This document shows, piece by piece, positions 43,979 through 52,740 of a stretch of 64,000 nucleotides of DNA. Both the position numbers and the translations under genes were made by a program. Source of the stretch: an uncultured Paracoccaceae bacterium. GTDB taxonomy: Bacteria > Pseudomonadota > Alphaproteobacteria > Rhodobacterales > Rhodobacteraceae. The stretch's first letter is position 1, and each line of letters opens with the position of its first letter. Where the stretch lies: assembly GCA_947494445.1 (NCBI GenBank), contig CANLVD010000015.1, positions 1 through 64,000 of the forward strand. The letters run 5' to 3'. The notes below the pieces were generated by a model, which worked only from the letters and a program-made list of their open reading frames with translations, did no database searches and had not been told where the DNA came from.

Positions 43979-45147
43979 TACATTCTGACCATCAGGCGCT
44001 CCAGCCCGTGGAAGTGATACGTGTCAGCGTAGCGTGGTGGCGTTGTGATCGTCAGGTCGGGACAGCGATCAAACAACACCTTCAGGCCGATCTCGAGTTC
44101 CAGCCGCGCCAGCGGTGCGCCGACGCAGAAATGAATGCCTGCGCCAAAGGCCAGATGCTGGGGCTTTACCCGTTCGGCATCAAACCTGGCCGGGTCAGGA
44201 TTGGCGCTTGCATCAAGACCGGCGGCCCCCAAGAGCACACCCACCTGATCGCCCCGGGCAAACCTGTGGCCTGCAATCTCGATGTCTTCCAGCGCGTAGC
44301 GGGTGAACATGTGCAAGGGTGGATCGAAGCGCAGGATCTCTTCCACCAGCCCTGGCGTGACCATGCTGACGCCATGTTCCAGCATGGCTTTCGCGCCATT
44401 GCCCAACGTGTGCACGGTCGCCTCATGGCCTGCATTCAGCAACAGGATCGCGGTCGTGATCATCTCTGCCTCGCTCAGCCGGTCGCCTTCGTCATGGGCG
44501 CGGATCAGGGCACTGAGCAGATCTTCGCCCGGGCGTTTGCGCCGCTCGGCGATGATGTCTTTCAGATAGTCCGTGAACGCCAGACTTGCCGCAACCGCCC
44601 GGTCTTCCACCGCCCGGTCCCGGCTCGCCTGATACATCGCGACCATTGCGTGCGACCAGTCGAGCAACTGATCAGCCATGGCATCGGGCAGGCCCAGCAG
44701 GCGGGCGATCACGATCACCGGCAGGCGTTCGGCATAGGATTTCAGCAGATCAAAAGGCTCGTCAGGAAACCGGTCTATCAATTGCTGCGCAAGCGTCTCG
44801 ATCTCAGGGGCAAGATTGGCCACCCGACGCGAGGTGAACTCGCGGAGCACCAGACCGCGCAACCTTGTGTGGCCCGGCGGCTCGCGTTCCAGCATGGAAT
44901 GGGCCTCGATCTCGTAGAACGGGATCAGATGCTCAGGCACCGGCGTCCTGAATTCTGCAGGTTGCTCACGCCCGAACCGGCGATCTTTCAGGATCCCATT
45001 GCCCATCTCGAACCGGGCAGCACAGGCAAAGCCGTAATCGTCCCAGTGAAACAGCGGACCCAGCGCGCGGGCACGGTCATAGAACGGGTAAGGGTTCTGC
45101 ACAAACTCGGGCGCGCGGGGCGATTGGCTCAGACGCGGCAGGCTCAC
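43978..45147 (-). CDS. Cytochrome P450
   Basis: The 389-residue soluble bacterial P450 has the I-helix oxygen-binding AGHEAT (239-244), the ExxR pair Glu270/Arg273 in EEILRFDPP, and the heme-binding FGAGIHFCVGAPLARLE with Cys341. No membrane anchor is present. The substrate is unknown. No ferredoxin or reductase gene is adjacent. Its start overlaps the end of the PLP enzyme gene by 4 bp, so the pair is cotranscribed on the minus strand. Confidence 0.94.
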   Translation of the reverse strand: MSLPRLSQSPRAPEFVQNPYPFYDRARALGPLFHWDDYGFACAARFEMGNGILKDRRFGREQPAEFRTPVPEHLIPFYEIEAHSMLEREPPGHTRLRGLVLREFTSRRVANLAPEIETLAQQLIDRFPDEPFDLLKSYAERLPVIVIARLLGLPDAMADQLLDWSHAMVAMYQASRDRAVEDRAVAASLAFTDYLKDIIAERRKRPGEDLLSALIRAHDEGDRLSEAEMITTAILLLNAGHEATVHTLGNGAKAMLEHGVSMVTPGLVEEILRFDPPLHMFTRYALEDIEIAGHRFARGDQVGVLLGAAGLDASANPDPARFDAERVKPQHLAFGAGIHFCVGAPLARLELEIGLKVLFDRCPDLTITTPPRYADTYHFHGLERLMVRM

Positions 45148-46292
45148 AGCGCGCGCTCCAGCGCCTGTGCCAGATCGGCGCGCAGATCATCGATGTCTTC
45201 GATCCCGGTTGAGATCCGGATCAGCGTCTCGGGCACGACCGAAAACGGGCCTTCGACCACCTTGCGATGCTCGATCAGGCTCTCGACCCCCCCAAGCGAA
45301 GTGGCAGGCACGAACACCTCGCAAAACCGCACCACGTCGCAGGTCTGTTCCACTGTGCCTTTGACCAGAACCGACAACATCCCGCCAAAACCGCCGGTCA
45401 TCTGGCGTTTGGCAACCTCATAGCCCGGGTGCGAGGGTAGCCCGGGATAGAGCACCTTGCTTATGCCCGGATGCCCCTCCAGCCATTCCGCCAGCGCCAG
45501 CGCGTTTTCCGATGCCCGCTCATAGCGCAGGAACAGCGTTCGCATGCCGCGCACCATCAGCCATGCCGGAAACGGGCTGAGGATCGTGCCCATCAGCTTG
45601 CGCACCGTGGCAACCTCGGCCCATGTCTCGTCAACCTGATTGGTGCTGAGCACGCCTGCCGTCAGATCGGAATGCCCGCCCAGATATTTCGTGCCGGACT
45701 GAAAGGCGTAATCCGCCCCCAGTTCCAGCGCCAGTTGCGTGCAGGGCGGGGCGGCTGTGCAATCCACCGCCAGCCGCGCACCGGCTGCATGGGTCGCCGC
45801 TGCCACCGCACCGATATCGACCACATCCCAGCTTGGGTTGGCTGGTGTCTCGGCCCAGACCAGACGGGTCTGACCGGGCCTGATTGCGGCCTCCAGCGCG
45901 CCCGGCTGGCTTGCATCCACCAGATCAACCTCCAGCCCGCGCAACTCAGCCATCCGCATCAGCCAGCCGACCACGCCGTGGTACATCACCTCGGGCGCAA
46001 CCACATGATCGCCTGCGCGCAATGTCTCGAACAGGGCCACGGCCGCGCTCATGCCGGAGGCAAAGCCAAGTGCAGCCTCGGCCCCGTCAAGCGAGGCCAG
46101 CACCGCTTCGGCATGGGCAAGCGTCGGGCCGCCCTCACGTCCGTAGATGTTGCCCTGTCGCAGCGCATAATCAGCATCACGCGCATAGGTGCTCGACAGA
46201 TCCAGCGGCGGGACGACCGCGCCCGTCACCTCGTCAATCATCCGCAACGCCTGCGCTGCCCGCGTGGCCGGTGACAAAGATCGGTTGCGCAT
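45144..46292 (-). CDS. Cys/Met-metabolism PLP-dependent enzyme (cystathionine gamma-lyase/synthase type)
   Basis: The 382-residue protein belongs to the fold type I trans-sulfuration family. It shows GNIYGREGGPTLAHAEA, GFASGMSAAV, the PLP lysine Lys202 in QSGTKYLGGHSD, and ATSLGGVESLIEHR near the C-terminus. Family members make or break C-S bonds (cystathionine gamma-lyase, O-acetylhomoserine sulfhydrylase, methionine gamma-lyase); which one applies is unclear. It is coupled to the P450 gene, an unusual partnership. Confidence 0.88.
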   Translation of the reverse strand: MRNRSLSPATRAAQALRMIDEVTGAVVPPLDLSSTYARDADYALRQGNIYGREGGPTLAHAEAVLASLDGAEAALGFASGMSAAVALFETLRAGDHVVAPEVMYHGVVGWLMRMAELRGLEVDLVDASQPGALEAAIRPGQTRLVWAETPANPSWDVVDIGAVAAATHAAGARLAVDCTAAPPCTQLALELGADYAFQSGTKYLGGHSDLTAGVLSTNQVDETWAEVATVRKLMGTILSPFPAWLMVRGMRTLFLRYERASENALALAEWLEGHPGISKVLYPGLPSHPGYEVAKRQMTGGFGGMLSVLVKGTVEQTCDVVRFCEVFVPATSLGGVESLIEHRKVVEGPFSVVPETLIRISTGIEDIDDLRADLAQALERAL

Positions 46293-46355
46293 CAGCCCGG
46301 CTCCCCGCTAAATCTCAGACATGGTTCGACCTCACATATCCCGCTCCGGCCTGCA

Positions 46356-48170
46356 ATGGCAACGTCCATGCCCGCGCGTCTGATCCGCATTGCACTGGCT
46401 GTGCTGGTGCTGGCGACGCTCTTTGTGGCGGGGGCCGCACTTGGCTATCGCACCGGCATCACAGCGCTGGCGGACCGGGGCCGTGCGGACCTGACCCGCG
46501 CCGTAGACAGGCTCAACTCCCAGATGGAGCGCTACGCGACCCTTCCCGCCGTGCTGGGCGAGCATCCGCTTCTGCAATCCCTGTCGCTCAATCCCGCGCC
46601 CGGGCAGGTTCTTCAGGCCAACCGACTGCTGGAACGCGCAACCGGCCATTCGGGCGCGCTCGACATCTACCTCAAGGACATCACCGGCACAGTGATCGCC
46701 ACCTCCAACCACGCTTTGCCGCGCAGCTTCATGGGGCGCAATTACGACTGGAGGCCCTATTTCATCGACGCCATGGCGGGCGAGCTTGCCGGGTATCACG
46801 CGGTTGGCGTCGCCTCTGACCAGCGCGGATATTACTTCTCGCATACCGTATCCGCGCAAAGCCGGGTGACCGGTGTGCTGACCGTCAAGGTCGATCTGGA
46901 AGGGATCGAGGATGTCTGGCGAGACGACCCCCAGACCCTGTTCTTTTCCGACCGCAACGACGTCATCTTCCTGTCCAATCGGGAGGCGTTCCTGCTGCGC
47001 CGTCTGGGCGATGCCAACAGCCCGCTGCCCGAACGCCAATATGCCGAGCGGGACATCACCGCCTTGCCTGAGATCTCGCAATCCATGCATTTCGGCCAGC
47101 GGATCTGGGATTTCACCGATACTGACATCCTGCCCGGGCGCGCTGTGCTGATCACCATGCCGGTGGACCGCATTGATATGACCGGGCACATCCTTCTGCC
47201 AAGTGATGCGGCCGAAGCTCAGGCGCTCATCTGGGGTGCGCTTGCGGCCACACTTGGCGGCATCATCGTGCTCACGCTCACCGTTCTTTCGCTCCGCCGC
47301 CGTGCACTGGCGCGCGAGCTTGCCCGCGAGGAACAGGCCAAGGCAGAGCTTGAACAACAGGTCGCGCGCCGCACGAAGGCACTGCGTGAAACCAACGCAC
47401 AGCTTTTTGCCGAAGTCGAAGAACGCAAACAGGCCGAGGCCACGCTCAGGCGTGTGCAGGATGAGCTGGTGCAGGCCGGAAAACTGACCTCGCTGGGCGA
47501 GATGGCCGCAGGCATAAGCCATGAACTGAACCAGCCGCTTACCGCGATGCAGACCCTTGCCGACAGCACCGCGATTTTGATCCAGCGCGAGCGTTTTGAC
47601 GACGTGATCGCCAACACCGGAAAGATTGCCCAGCTTGCCACTCGCATGGGCCGGATCATCAAGAACCTGCGTGCATTTGCCCGCAAGGAAGGGGAGCCTG
47701 CCACGGATGTCGATCTGGTCGCAGTCGTGAATGACGCGCTCGGCCTCAGCGAAGGGCGGCTGACCAAAGCAGGTGCACTGGTGATCTGGTCACCGCCTGC
47801 GGATCCCGTGCTTGTGCGCGGTGGTCAGGTGCGTCTGCAACAGGTGGTGATCAATCTGATCTCGAACGCGCTCGATGCCATGGCAGGCCAGACCGGGCCG
47901 CAAACCCTGACCCTGACGCTGTATGAAGGGGCGGAGGCCACGACGCTCAGCCTGCGCGACAGTGGCCCGGGGCTGAGCGCGCCTGATCGTGTCTTCGATC
48001 CCTTCTATTCCACCAAGACCGTGGGCGAGGGGCTGGGCCTTGGCCTTTCGATTTCCTACGGCATTGTGCAAAGCTTCGGCGGGCGGATCACCGGGCAGAA
48101 CTATCCCGAAGGCGGCGCGATCTTCACCATGACCTTGACGCCTGTCAGTCTGAACCGGGCCGTGGCATGA
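46356..48170 (+). CDS. DctB-type sensor histidine kinase
   Basis: The 604-residue kinase has a membrane helix at 9-30, a periplasmic double-Cache sensor (~35-285) containing NYDWRPYF and RGYYFSHTV, a second helix (~292-312), a coiled linker and the catalytic core: H-box with His389 in AGISHELNQPLTAM, N-box NLISNALDAM and G-box GLGLGLSISYGIV. DctB-type sensors detect C4-dicarboxylates. Met5 at 46368 is an alternative start. The response-regulator gene overlaps by 4 bp. Confidence 0.9.
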   Translation: MATSMPARLIRIALAVLVLATLFVAGAALGYRTGITALADRGRADLTRAVDRLNSQMERYATLPAVLGEHPLLQSLSLNPAPGQVLQANRLLERATGHSGALDIYLKDITGTVIATSNHALPRSFMGRNYDWRPYFIDAMAGELAGYHAVGVASDQRGYYFSHTVSAQSRVTGVLTVKVDLEGIEDVWRDDPQTLFFSDRNDVIFLSNREAFLLRRLGDANSPLPERQYAERDITALPEISQSMHFGQRIWDFTDTDILPGRAVLITMPVDRIDMTGHILLPSDAAEAQALIWGALAATLGGIIVLTLTVLSLRRRALARELAREEQAKAELEQQVARRTKALRETNAQLFAEVEERKQAEATLRRVQDELVQAGKLTSLGEMAAGISHELNQPLTAMQTLADSTAILIQRERFDDVIANTGKIAQLATRMGRIIKNLRAFARKEGEPATDVDLVAVVNDALGLSEGRLTKAGALVIWSPPADPVLVRGGQVRLQQVVINLISNALDAMAGQTGPQTLTLTLYEGAEATTLSLRDSGPGLSAPDRVFDPFYSTKTVGEGLGLGLSISYGIVQSFGGRITGQNYPEGGAIFTMTLTPVSLNRAVA

Positions 48171-48793
48171 GCACGCGCGGGCCCATCCTGTTTCTCGACG
48201 ATGATGCGGATGTCCGCATGGCCATCAGCCAGTCGCTTGATCTGGCAGGCTTCGAGGTGCGGGCCTGTCGCGCCGTGATCGAGGCGACAGACCACCTGTC
48301 ACCGGGCTTTCCCGGCGTCGTGCTCACAGACATTCGCATGCCGGGCAAGGACGGCTTTGCCTTTCTCGATCGGTGCCAGCGGATGGATGCGGACCTGCCT
48401 GTTGTGGTCCTGACCGGTGAGGGAGATGTGCCCATGGCCGTGGAGGCCATGAGCGCGGGGGCGTTCGGATTTCTGGAAAAGCCCTGTGCGCCTCAGATCC
48501 TGATCGAGACGCTTGACCGGGCGCTGGCCGCGCGGACCGGGACGCTGACCCGCAGGCGAGAGCTTGCCGGGGGGATCGCCCGGATCGCGCTGGAACGCGG
48601 GGCCGGGCAGGGCGCATTGGCCACCCAGATGGAAATGGTCGAAAAGCTCCTGATCGAGGCCGAGCTGACCCATCACGGCGGTCGGGTTGCGGCGGTGGCT
48701 GAGGCGCTGGGCCTGCCGCGCAAGACGCTCTATGACAAGTTGAAACGGCATCATCTGGATCCGGCTGAGTTTCGGGACATCACGAATCGCTAG
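48167..48793 (+). CDS. Short response regulator, receiver plus Fis-type HTH
   Basis: The 208-residue regulator starts with a receiver domain: ILFLDDDADVR acidic pocket, phospho-acceptor Asp55 in VVLTDIRMPG, Thr in VVVLTGEGDV and Lys in GFLEKPC. A C-terminal Fis-type HTH (RVAAVAEALGLPRKTLYDKLKRH) resembles the end of DctD. The AAA+ sigma54-interaction domain that full DctD carries between them is absent, leaving a linker of ~40 residues, as in RegA/PrrA-type regulators. It therefore cannot activate sigma54 promoters in the usual way. It lies between the DctB-type kinase and dctPQM. Confidence 0.88.
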   Translation: MSTRGPILFLDDDADVRMAISQSLDLAGFEVRACRAVIEATDHLSPGFPGVVLTDIRMPGKDGFAFLDRCQRMDADLPVVVLTGEGDVPMAVEAMSAGAFGFLEKPCAPQILIETLDRALAARTGTLTRRRELAGGIARIALERGAGQGALATQMEMVEKLLIEAELTHHGGRVAAVAEALGLPRKTLYDKLKRHHLDPAEFRDITNR

Positions 48794-48822
48794 TCTAGAC
48801 CAGTGCACCCCGGTGTTGCGTC

Positions 48823-48842
48823 TTGTGCGGATTTCCGCACAA
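48823..48842. promoter_or_regulatory. DctD-like palindrome before dctP
   Basis: TTGTGCGGATTTCCGCACAA is a palindrome with 9-bp arms and two central bases. It closely resembles the dyads bound by rhizobial DctD upstream of dctA, as I recall them. It begins 30 bp after the response-regulator gene and ends 174 bp before dctP. The adjacent short regulator, whose HTH resembles DctD, is the expected ligand. Confidence 0.65.
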
Positions 48843-48860
48843 ACGCCATGATCCTGACTC

Positions 48861-48883
48861 GAAAGAGTTATGAAAGAACTACG
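48861..48883. repeat. Exact second copy of the GAGTTATGAAAGAACT motif
   Basis: These 23 bases match 21073-21095 on the opposite strand exactly. The copy is 18 bp downstream of the DctD-like palindrome and 133 bp before dctP, oriented toward dctP as the other is toward the GT-B gene. Confidence 0.6.
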
Positions 48884-49016
48884 CAAAAACTACAGAAAAC
48901 ACTCACTTTTTCAGCCCCACCGTACGCTGCTTCAATTCCTGTTAGACAGCGCCCTTTGTCGCTCTATCCTATCTCGCAACCCGGCCCACCGGTCCGGGCA
49001 ACACTGGGAGAGAAAC

Positions 49017-50018
49017 ATGAAAAAGATCATGACCTTTGCGGCAGCCGTCGCAATGTCCTTCGGCGCATCCAGCGCCATTGCAGCCTGTGATGCAGGCGAA
49101 GAAGTTATCAAGTTCAGCCACGTCACCAACACCGACCGTCACCCCAAGGGGATCGCGGCATCCTTGCTGGCAGAGCGGGTCAATTCCGAGATGAACGGCA
49201 AAGCCTGTATGGAGGTTTTCCCCTCCTCTCAGCTTTACAATGACGATCAGGTGCTTGAGGCGATGCTGAACGGCGACGTACAGCTTGCAGCCCCATCGCT
49301 GTCCAAGTTCGAAGCCTTCACCAAGCAGTTCCGCATCTTCGATTTGCCGTTTATGTTCAAGAACATCGACGCGGTTGATGCCTTCCAGGCGTCAGACACC
49401 GGACAGGCCATGAAAGACAGCATGCAGCGCCGCGGCCTGCAGGGTCTGGCCTTCTGGCACAATGGCATGAAGCAGATGTCGGCCAAAGTGCCGTTGATCC
49501 TGCCGACGGACGCGAACGGCCTGAAGTTCCGGGTTCAGACATCCGACGTGCTGAAAGCCCAAATGGCTGCAATTGGTGGTTCACCTCAGCCAATGGCCTT
49601 CTCCGAGGTTTATGGCGCGCTCCAGACCGGCGTTGTGGACGGACAGGAAAACACATGGTCCAACATTTACGGCCAGAAGTTCTTCGAAGTGCAGGACGGC
49701 ATCACCGAAACCAATCACGGCATCATCGACTACCTTGTCGTGACTTCCGTCGAGTGGATGGAAGGCCTTGATGCAGACGTGCGCGATCAGTTCGTGACGA
49801 TCCTCAACGAAGTGACCGAGACCCGCAACAAGGAAGCCTTTGCAGTCAACGAGCAGGCCAAAGCAGCCATCGTTGAAGCAGGCGGCGTGATCCGTCAGCT
49901 GGACGCAACCCAGCGTCAGGCATGGGTTGATGCGATGAAACCTGTCTGGTCCGAGTTCGAAGGTGATGTTGGCAAGGACAACATCATGGCGGCTCAGGAA
50001 ATGAACGCAAACTACTGA
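49017..50018 (+). CDS. dctP: TRAP transporter solute-binding protein, DctP family
   Basis: The 333-residue exported protein has a signal peptide (1-22, ending AIA) and the DctP fold: IKFSHVTNTDRHPKGIAA, VFPSSQLYNDDQVLEAMLNGDVQL, LKFRVQTSDV with the carboxylate-binding Arg, and GVVDGQENTWSNIY. These features fit an organic-acid ligand such as C4-dicarboxylates, in line with the DctB-like sensor. GGGAGAG lies 5 nt ahead of ATG 49017; earlier in-frame starts lack protein character. Confidence 0.94.
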   Translation: MKKIMTFAAAVAMSFGASSAIAACDAGEEVIKFSHVTNTDRHPKGIAASLLAERVNSEMNGKACMEVFPSSQLYNDDQVLEAMLNGDVQLAAPSLSKFEAFTKQFRIFDLPFMFKNIDAVDAFQASDTGQAMKDSMQRRGLQGLAFWHNGMKQMSAKVPLILPTDANGLKFRVQTSDVLKAQMAAIGGSPQPMAFSEVYGALQTGVVDGQENTWSNIYGQKFFEVQDGITETNHGIIDYLVVTSVEWMEGLDADVRDQFVTILNEVTETRNKEAFAVNEQAKAAIVEAGGVIRQLDATQRQAWVDAMKPVWSEFEGDVGKDNIMAAQEMNANY

Positions 50019-50035
50019 TACCAGTAGAATAATGA

Positions 50036-50060
50036 CCGGCGGCCCACTGATGGCCGCCGG
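50036..50060 (+). promoter_or_regulatory. Intercistronic stem-loop after dctP
   Basis: CCGGCGGCC (50036-50044) pairs perfectly with GGCCGCCGG (50052-50060) around a 7-nt loop. No T run follows. It lies 20 bp ahead of dctQ and probably sets the dctP to dctQM ratio. Confidence 0.65.
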
Positions 50061-50080
50061 CATCTAACAGGGAGAGTGTC

Positions 50081-50800
50081 ATGTCTCAGTCGTCTGGGAA
50101 CGCGCCCGGTGCAACCGTCACCGACCGGTTGGAAGAAACCTTCATAGCCATCATACTTGGTGCCATGACGGTGTTGACCTTTGTCAACGTGATCTTCCGC
50201 TACACCTTTGACTGGGGGATCGTGAACTGGCTTGAGGCCACCCTGAATTTCACATGGCCTGACAGCATCCCGTGGGGCTATGAAACCACCCTGATCCTGT
50301 TTTCCTGGCTGGTGCTGTTCGGCATGAGCTATTGCGTGAAGAAGACAGCGCATCTGGGCGTCGACGCGGTCATCAACGTGTTGTCAGCACCCAGCCGCCG
50401 CATTCTCGCGCTGGTCGCGGGCGCCTGCTGCATCCTCTATACCTACCTGCTGATCAAAGGGTCGTGGGACTATTTCGCGCCCTTTGTGAACCTGCCCGGC
50501 ACCACGGGTCACTGGTTCCCAACCGGTCTGGAAGAGATGAGTTTCCGCAATCGTCGTGCTTTCTACACATTTGATGAGATCGGTATGCCTGCCTTCCTCA
50601 GTTGGCTGGGGCCGGTCTTTGGCGAGGAATTCGAGAAGCTGCCGCGTTTCGTAGGCTACATGATCCTGCCCATCGGCACCGTTCTTCTGATGGTCCGCTT
50701 TATTCAGGCCACCCGTCGGGTGTGGATGGAAAAAGCAGACCGGATCATCGCGGCACATGAGGTCGAAGACGATCTCGAAACTCTCAAGAAAGAGCATTAA
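50081..50800 (+). CDS. dctQ: TRAP transporter small permease, DctQ
   Basis: The 239-residue membrane protein has the four-span DctQ layout: AIILGAMTVLTFVNVIFRY, then TTLILFSWLVLFGMSYCVKKTAHLGVDAV, ILALVAGACCILYTYLL and GYMILPIGTVLLMVRFI. It is longer than typical DctQ (~170 aa), owing to periplasmic loops around NFTWPDSIPWG and GTTGHWFPTG. GGGAG precedes the ATG. dctM begins 3 bp after its stop. Confidence 0.9.
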   Translation: MSQSSGNAPGATVTDRLEETFIAIILGAMTVLTFVNVIFRYTFDWGIVNWLEATLNFTWPDSIPWGYETTLILFSWLVLFGMSYCVKKTAHLGVDAVINVLSAPSRRILALVAGACCILYTYLLIKGSWDYFAPFVNLPGTTGHWFPTGLEEMSFRNRRAFYTFDEIGMPAFLSWLGPVFGEEFEKLPRFVGYMILPIGTVLLMVRFIQATRRVWMEKADRIIAAHEVEDDLETLKKEH

Positions 50801-50803
50801 GTC

Positions 50804-52207
50804 ATGGAAGTTGCTATCCTATTTGCGATGATCATCGGCTTCTTGCTGATCGGCGTCCCCATCGCCGTATCCCTTGGCCTGAGTTCAATCCTGTTCCTTC
50901 TGGTGCTCTCGGACACCTCGCTTGCCTCCATCGCACAGTCGCTGTTTCAGGCCATGTACGGCCATGCCACGCTGATGGCGATCCCGTTTTTCATTCTGGC
51001 CTCGACCTTCATGACAACGGGAGGGGTCTCGCGCAGGATCATCGATTTCTCGATTGCCTGCGTGGGACATTTCCCCGGAGGACTGGCGATTGCGGGCGTT
51101 TTTGCCTGTATGATGTTCGCGGCCCTCTCAGGCTCATCACCTGCAACCGTTGTGGCCATCGGGTCCATCGTGATCGTGGCCATGAAGAAGGTCGGCTACA
51201 CCAAGGATTTCGCCGCCGGTGTGATCTGTACCGCAGGCACGCTGGGCATCCTGATCCCGCCATCCATCGTGATGGTTGTCTATGCCTCCGTCACGGATGT
51301 GTCCGTTGGGCGGATGTTCCTTGCAGGTGTTGTGCCCGGCGTCATGGCCGGTCTGATGCTGATGATTGCGATCTATATCACAGCCCGGATCAGGAACCTG
51401 CCAAAGGGTGAATGGAAGGGCTGGGGTGAGATCTTCGACACCGGTGCGCGCGCCTTCTGGGGCCTGATGCTGATCGTCGTGATTATGGTAGGCATCTACG
51501 GCATTCCGGGGCTGATCCCGGCGATTTTCACGCCCACAGAGGCCGCAGCCGTGTCGGCGGTTTATGCCTTTGTTGTGGCCTGTTTCGTCTACCGGGACAT
51601 GGGGCCATTGAAACCGGCCGAGGACGACCCGACCCAGACGCCCCTGCCGCTTTACAGCAAGCCCTATGCGCTGGTGACGTCGTTCTTTCACGCCGACACC
51701 AGGCATGTGTTGTTCGAATCCGGCAAATTGACCACGACGCTGCTTTTCATCATCGCCAACGCCTTGATCCTGAAGCATGTTCTGACCGATGAGCAGATCC
51801 CGCAGGCGATTGCCGCGAGCATGCTAGAGGCGGGATATGGCGCGGTGATGTTCCTAGTGATCGTGAACCTGATCCTGCTGATCGGCGGTCAGTTCATGGA
51901 GCCGTCGGGACTGATCGTGATCGTCGCGCCGCTGGTCTTTCCCATTGCCATCGAACTTGGGATCGACCCGATTCACCTGGGCATCATCATGGTGGTAAAC
52001 ATGGAGATCGGGATGATCACGCCGCCTGTTGGTCTGAACCTCTTCGTGACCTCGGGCGTGGCAGGCATGCCGATGATGCGGGTTGTGCGCGCAGCCTTCC
52101 CGTGGCTGTGCATCCTCTTTGTCTTCCTGATCATGGTTACGTACATTCCCGAGATTTCGCTGATGTTGCCAACAGCGATAATGGGACCGGAAACGATCAT
52201 CAAATAG
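50804..52207 (+). CDS. dctM: TRAP transporter large permease, DctM
   Basis: The 467-residue permease has about twelve spans and the sodium/substrate transport signatures of DctM, including FAALSGSSPATVVAIGSI near 105-122 and the C-terminal LGIIMVVNMEIGMITPPVGLNLFV. A cytoplasmic loop near residues 275-300 (PAEDDPTQTPLPLY) is longer than in most homologues. DctQ and DctM form the membrane complex fed by DctP. Confidence 0.94.
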   Translation: MEVAILFAMIIGFLLIGVPIAVSLGLSSILFLLVLSDTSLASIAQSLFQAMYGHATLMAIPFFILASTFMTTGGVSRRIIDFSIACVGHFPGGLAIAGVFACMMFAALSGSSPATVVAIGSIVIVAMKKVGYTKDFAAGVICTAGTLGILIPPSIVMVVYASVTDVSVGRMFLAGVVPGVMAGLMLMIAIYITARIRNLPKGEWKGWGEIFDTGARAFWGLMLIVVIMVGIYGIPGLIPAIFTPTEAAAVSAVYAFVVACFVYRDMGPLKPAEDDPTQTPLPLYSKPYALVTSFFHADTRHVLFESGKLTTTLLFIIANALILKHVLTDEQIPQAIAASMLEAGYGAVMFLVIVNLILLIGGQFMEPSGLIVIVAPLVFPIAIELGIDPIHLGIIMVVNMEIGMITPPVGLNLFVTSGVAGMPMMRVVRAAFPWLCILFVFLIMVTYIPEISLMLPTAIMGPETIIK

Positions 52208-52215
52208 AGAGAAAA

Positions 52216-52237
52216 GGGGTGGCTTACGGGCCGCCCC
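52216..52237. terminator. Bidirectional hairpin between dctM and gpt
   Basis: GGGGTGGC (52216-52223) pairs with GCCGCCCC (52230-52237), one wobble, around TTACGG. On the plus strand it starts 8 bp after dctM; it also covers the end of gpt. Confidence 0.55.
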
Positions 52238-52727
52238 GGTACGGTTCTACGTATTGCAGAGCCATGTCCCATGGGAAAAAGATCCATGTGTCCTGACTGA
52301 CCTCGGTGATGAACGTATCCACCATGGGCCGACCTTTGGGCTTGGCATAGACGGTTGCGAAATGTGCCTTGGGATAAAGCGCACGCACAAGTTCAAGAGT
52401 TTTCCCGCTGTCCACCAAATCATCCAGGATCAGAATGCCTGTGCCATCGCCCATCAACTCGGCGTCCGGCGCTTTCAAGACCTTGGCCGACGATTGCTGC
52501 TGATGATCGTACGACTTGACCGAGATCGTATCGACGGTGCGAATGTCCAACTCCCGCGCGACGATCATTGCAGGTGCCATACCACCACGTGTGATCGCCA
52601 CCACAGCACGCCATGCGCCGTCACCCGGACCATTACCATCCAGTCGCCAGGCCAATGCCCGGCTGTCCCGGTGGATCTGGTCCCAGGAGATGTGGAAACC
52701 TTTTTCATGAGGAAGACGGTCAGACAT
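52224..52727 (-). CDS. gpt: Xanthine phosphoribosyltransferase
   Basis: The 167-residue enzyme salvages xanthine and guanine using PRPP. Visible motifs are [17 protein letters not shown] near the N-terminus and the PRPP-binding [17 protein letters not shown]. The C-terminal WIFFPWDM segment contacts the base. Length and motifs match Gpt. It lies 14 bp downstream of fabI on the same strand. Confidence 0.93.
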   Translation of the reverse strand: MSDRLPHEKGFHISWDQIHRDSRALAWRLDGNGPGDGAWRAVVAITRGGMAPAMIVARELDIRTVDTISVKSYDHQQQSSAKVLKAPDAELMGDGTGILILDDLVDSGKTLELVRALYPKAHFATVYAKPKGRPMVDTFITEVSQDTWIFFPWDMALQYVEPYRGGP

Positions 52728-52740
52728 CGCGCGTTCTCCT

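Noticed and set aside
43933-45423. 496-codon plus-strand frame opposite the P450 gene
   Set aside because: Antisense shadow of a gene with clear P450 motifs.
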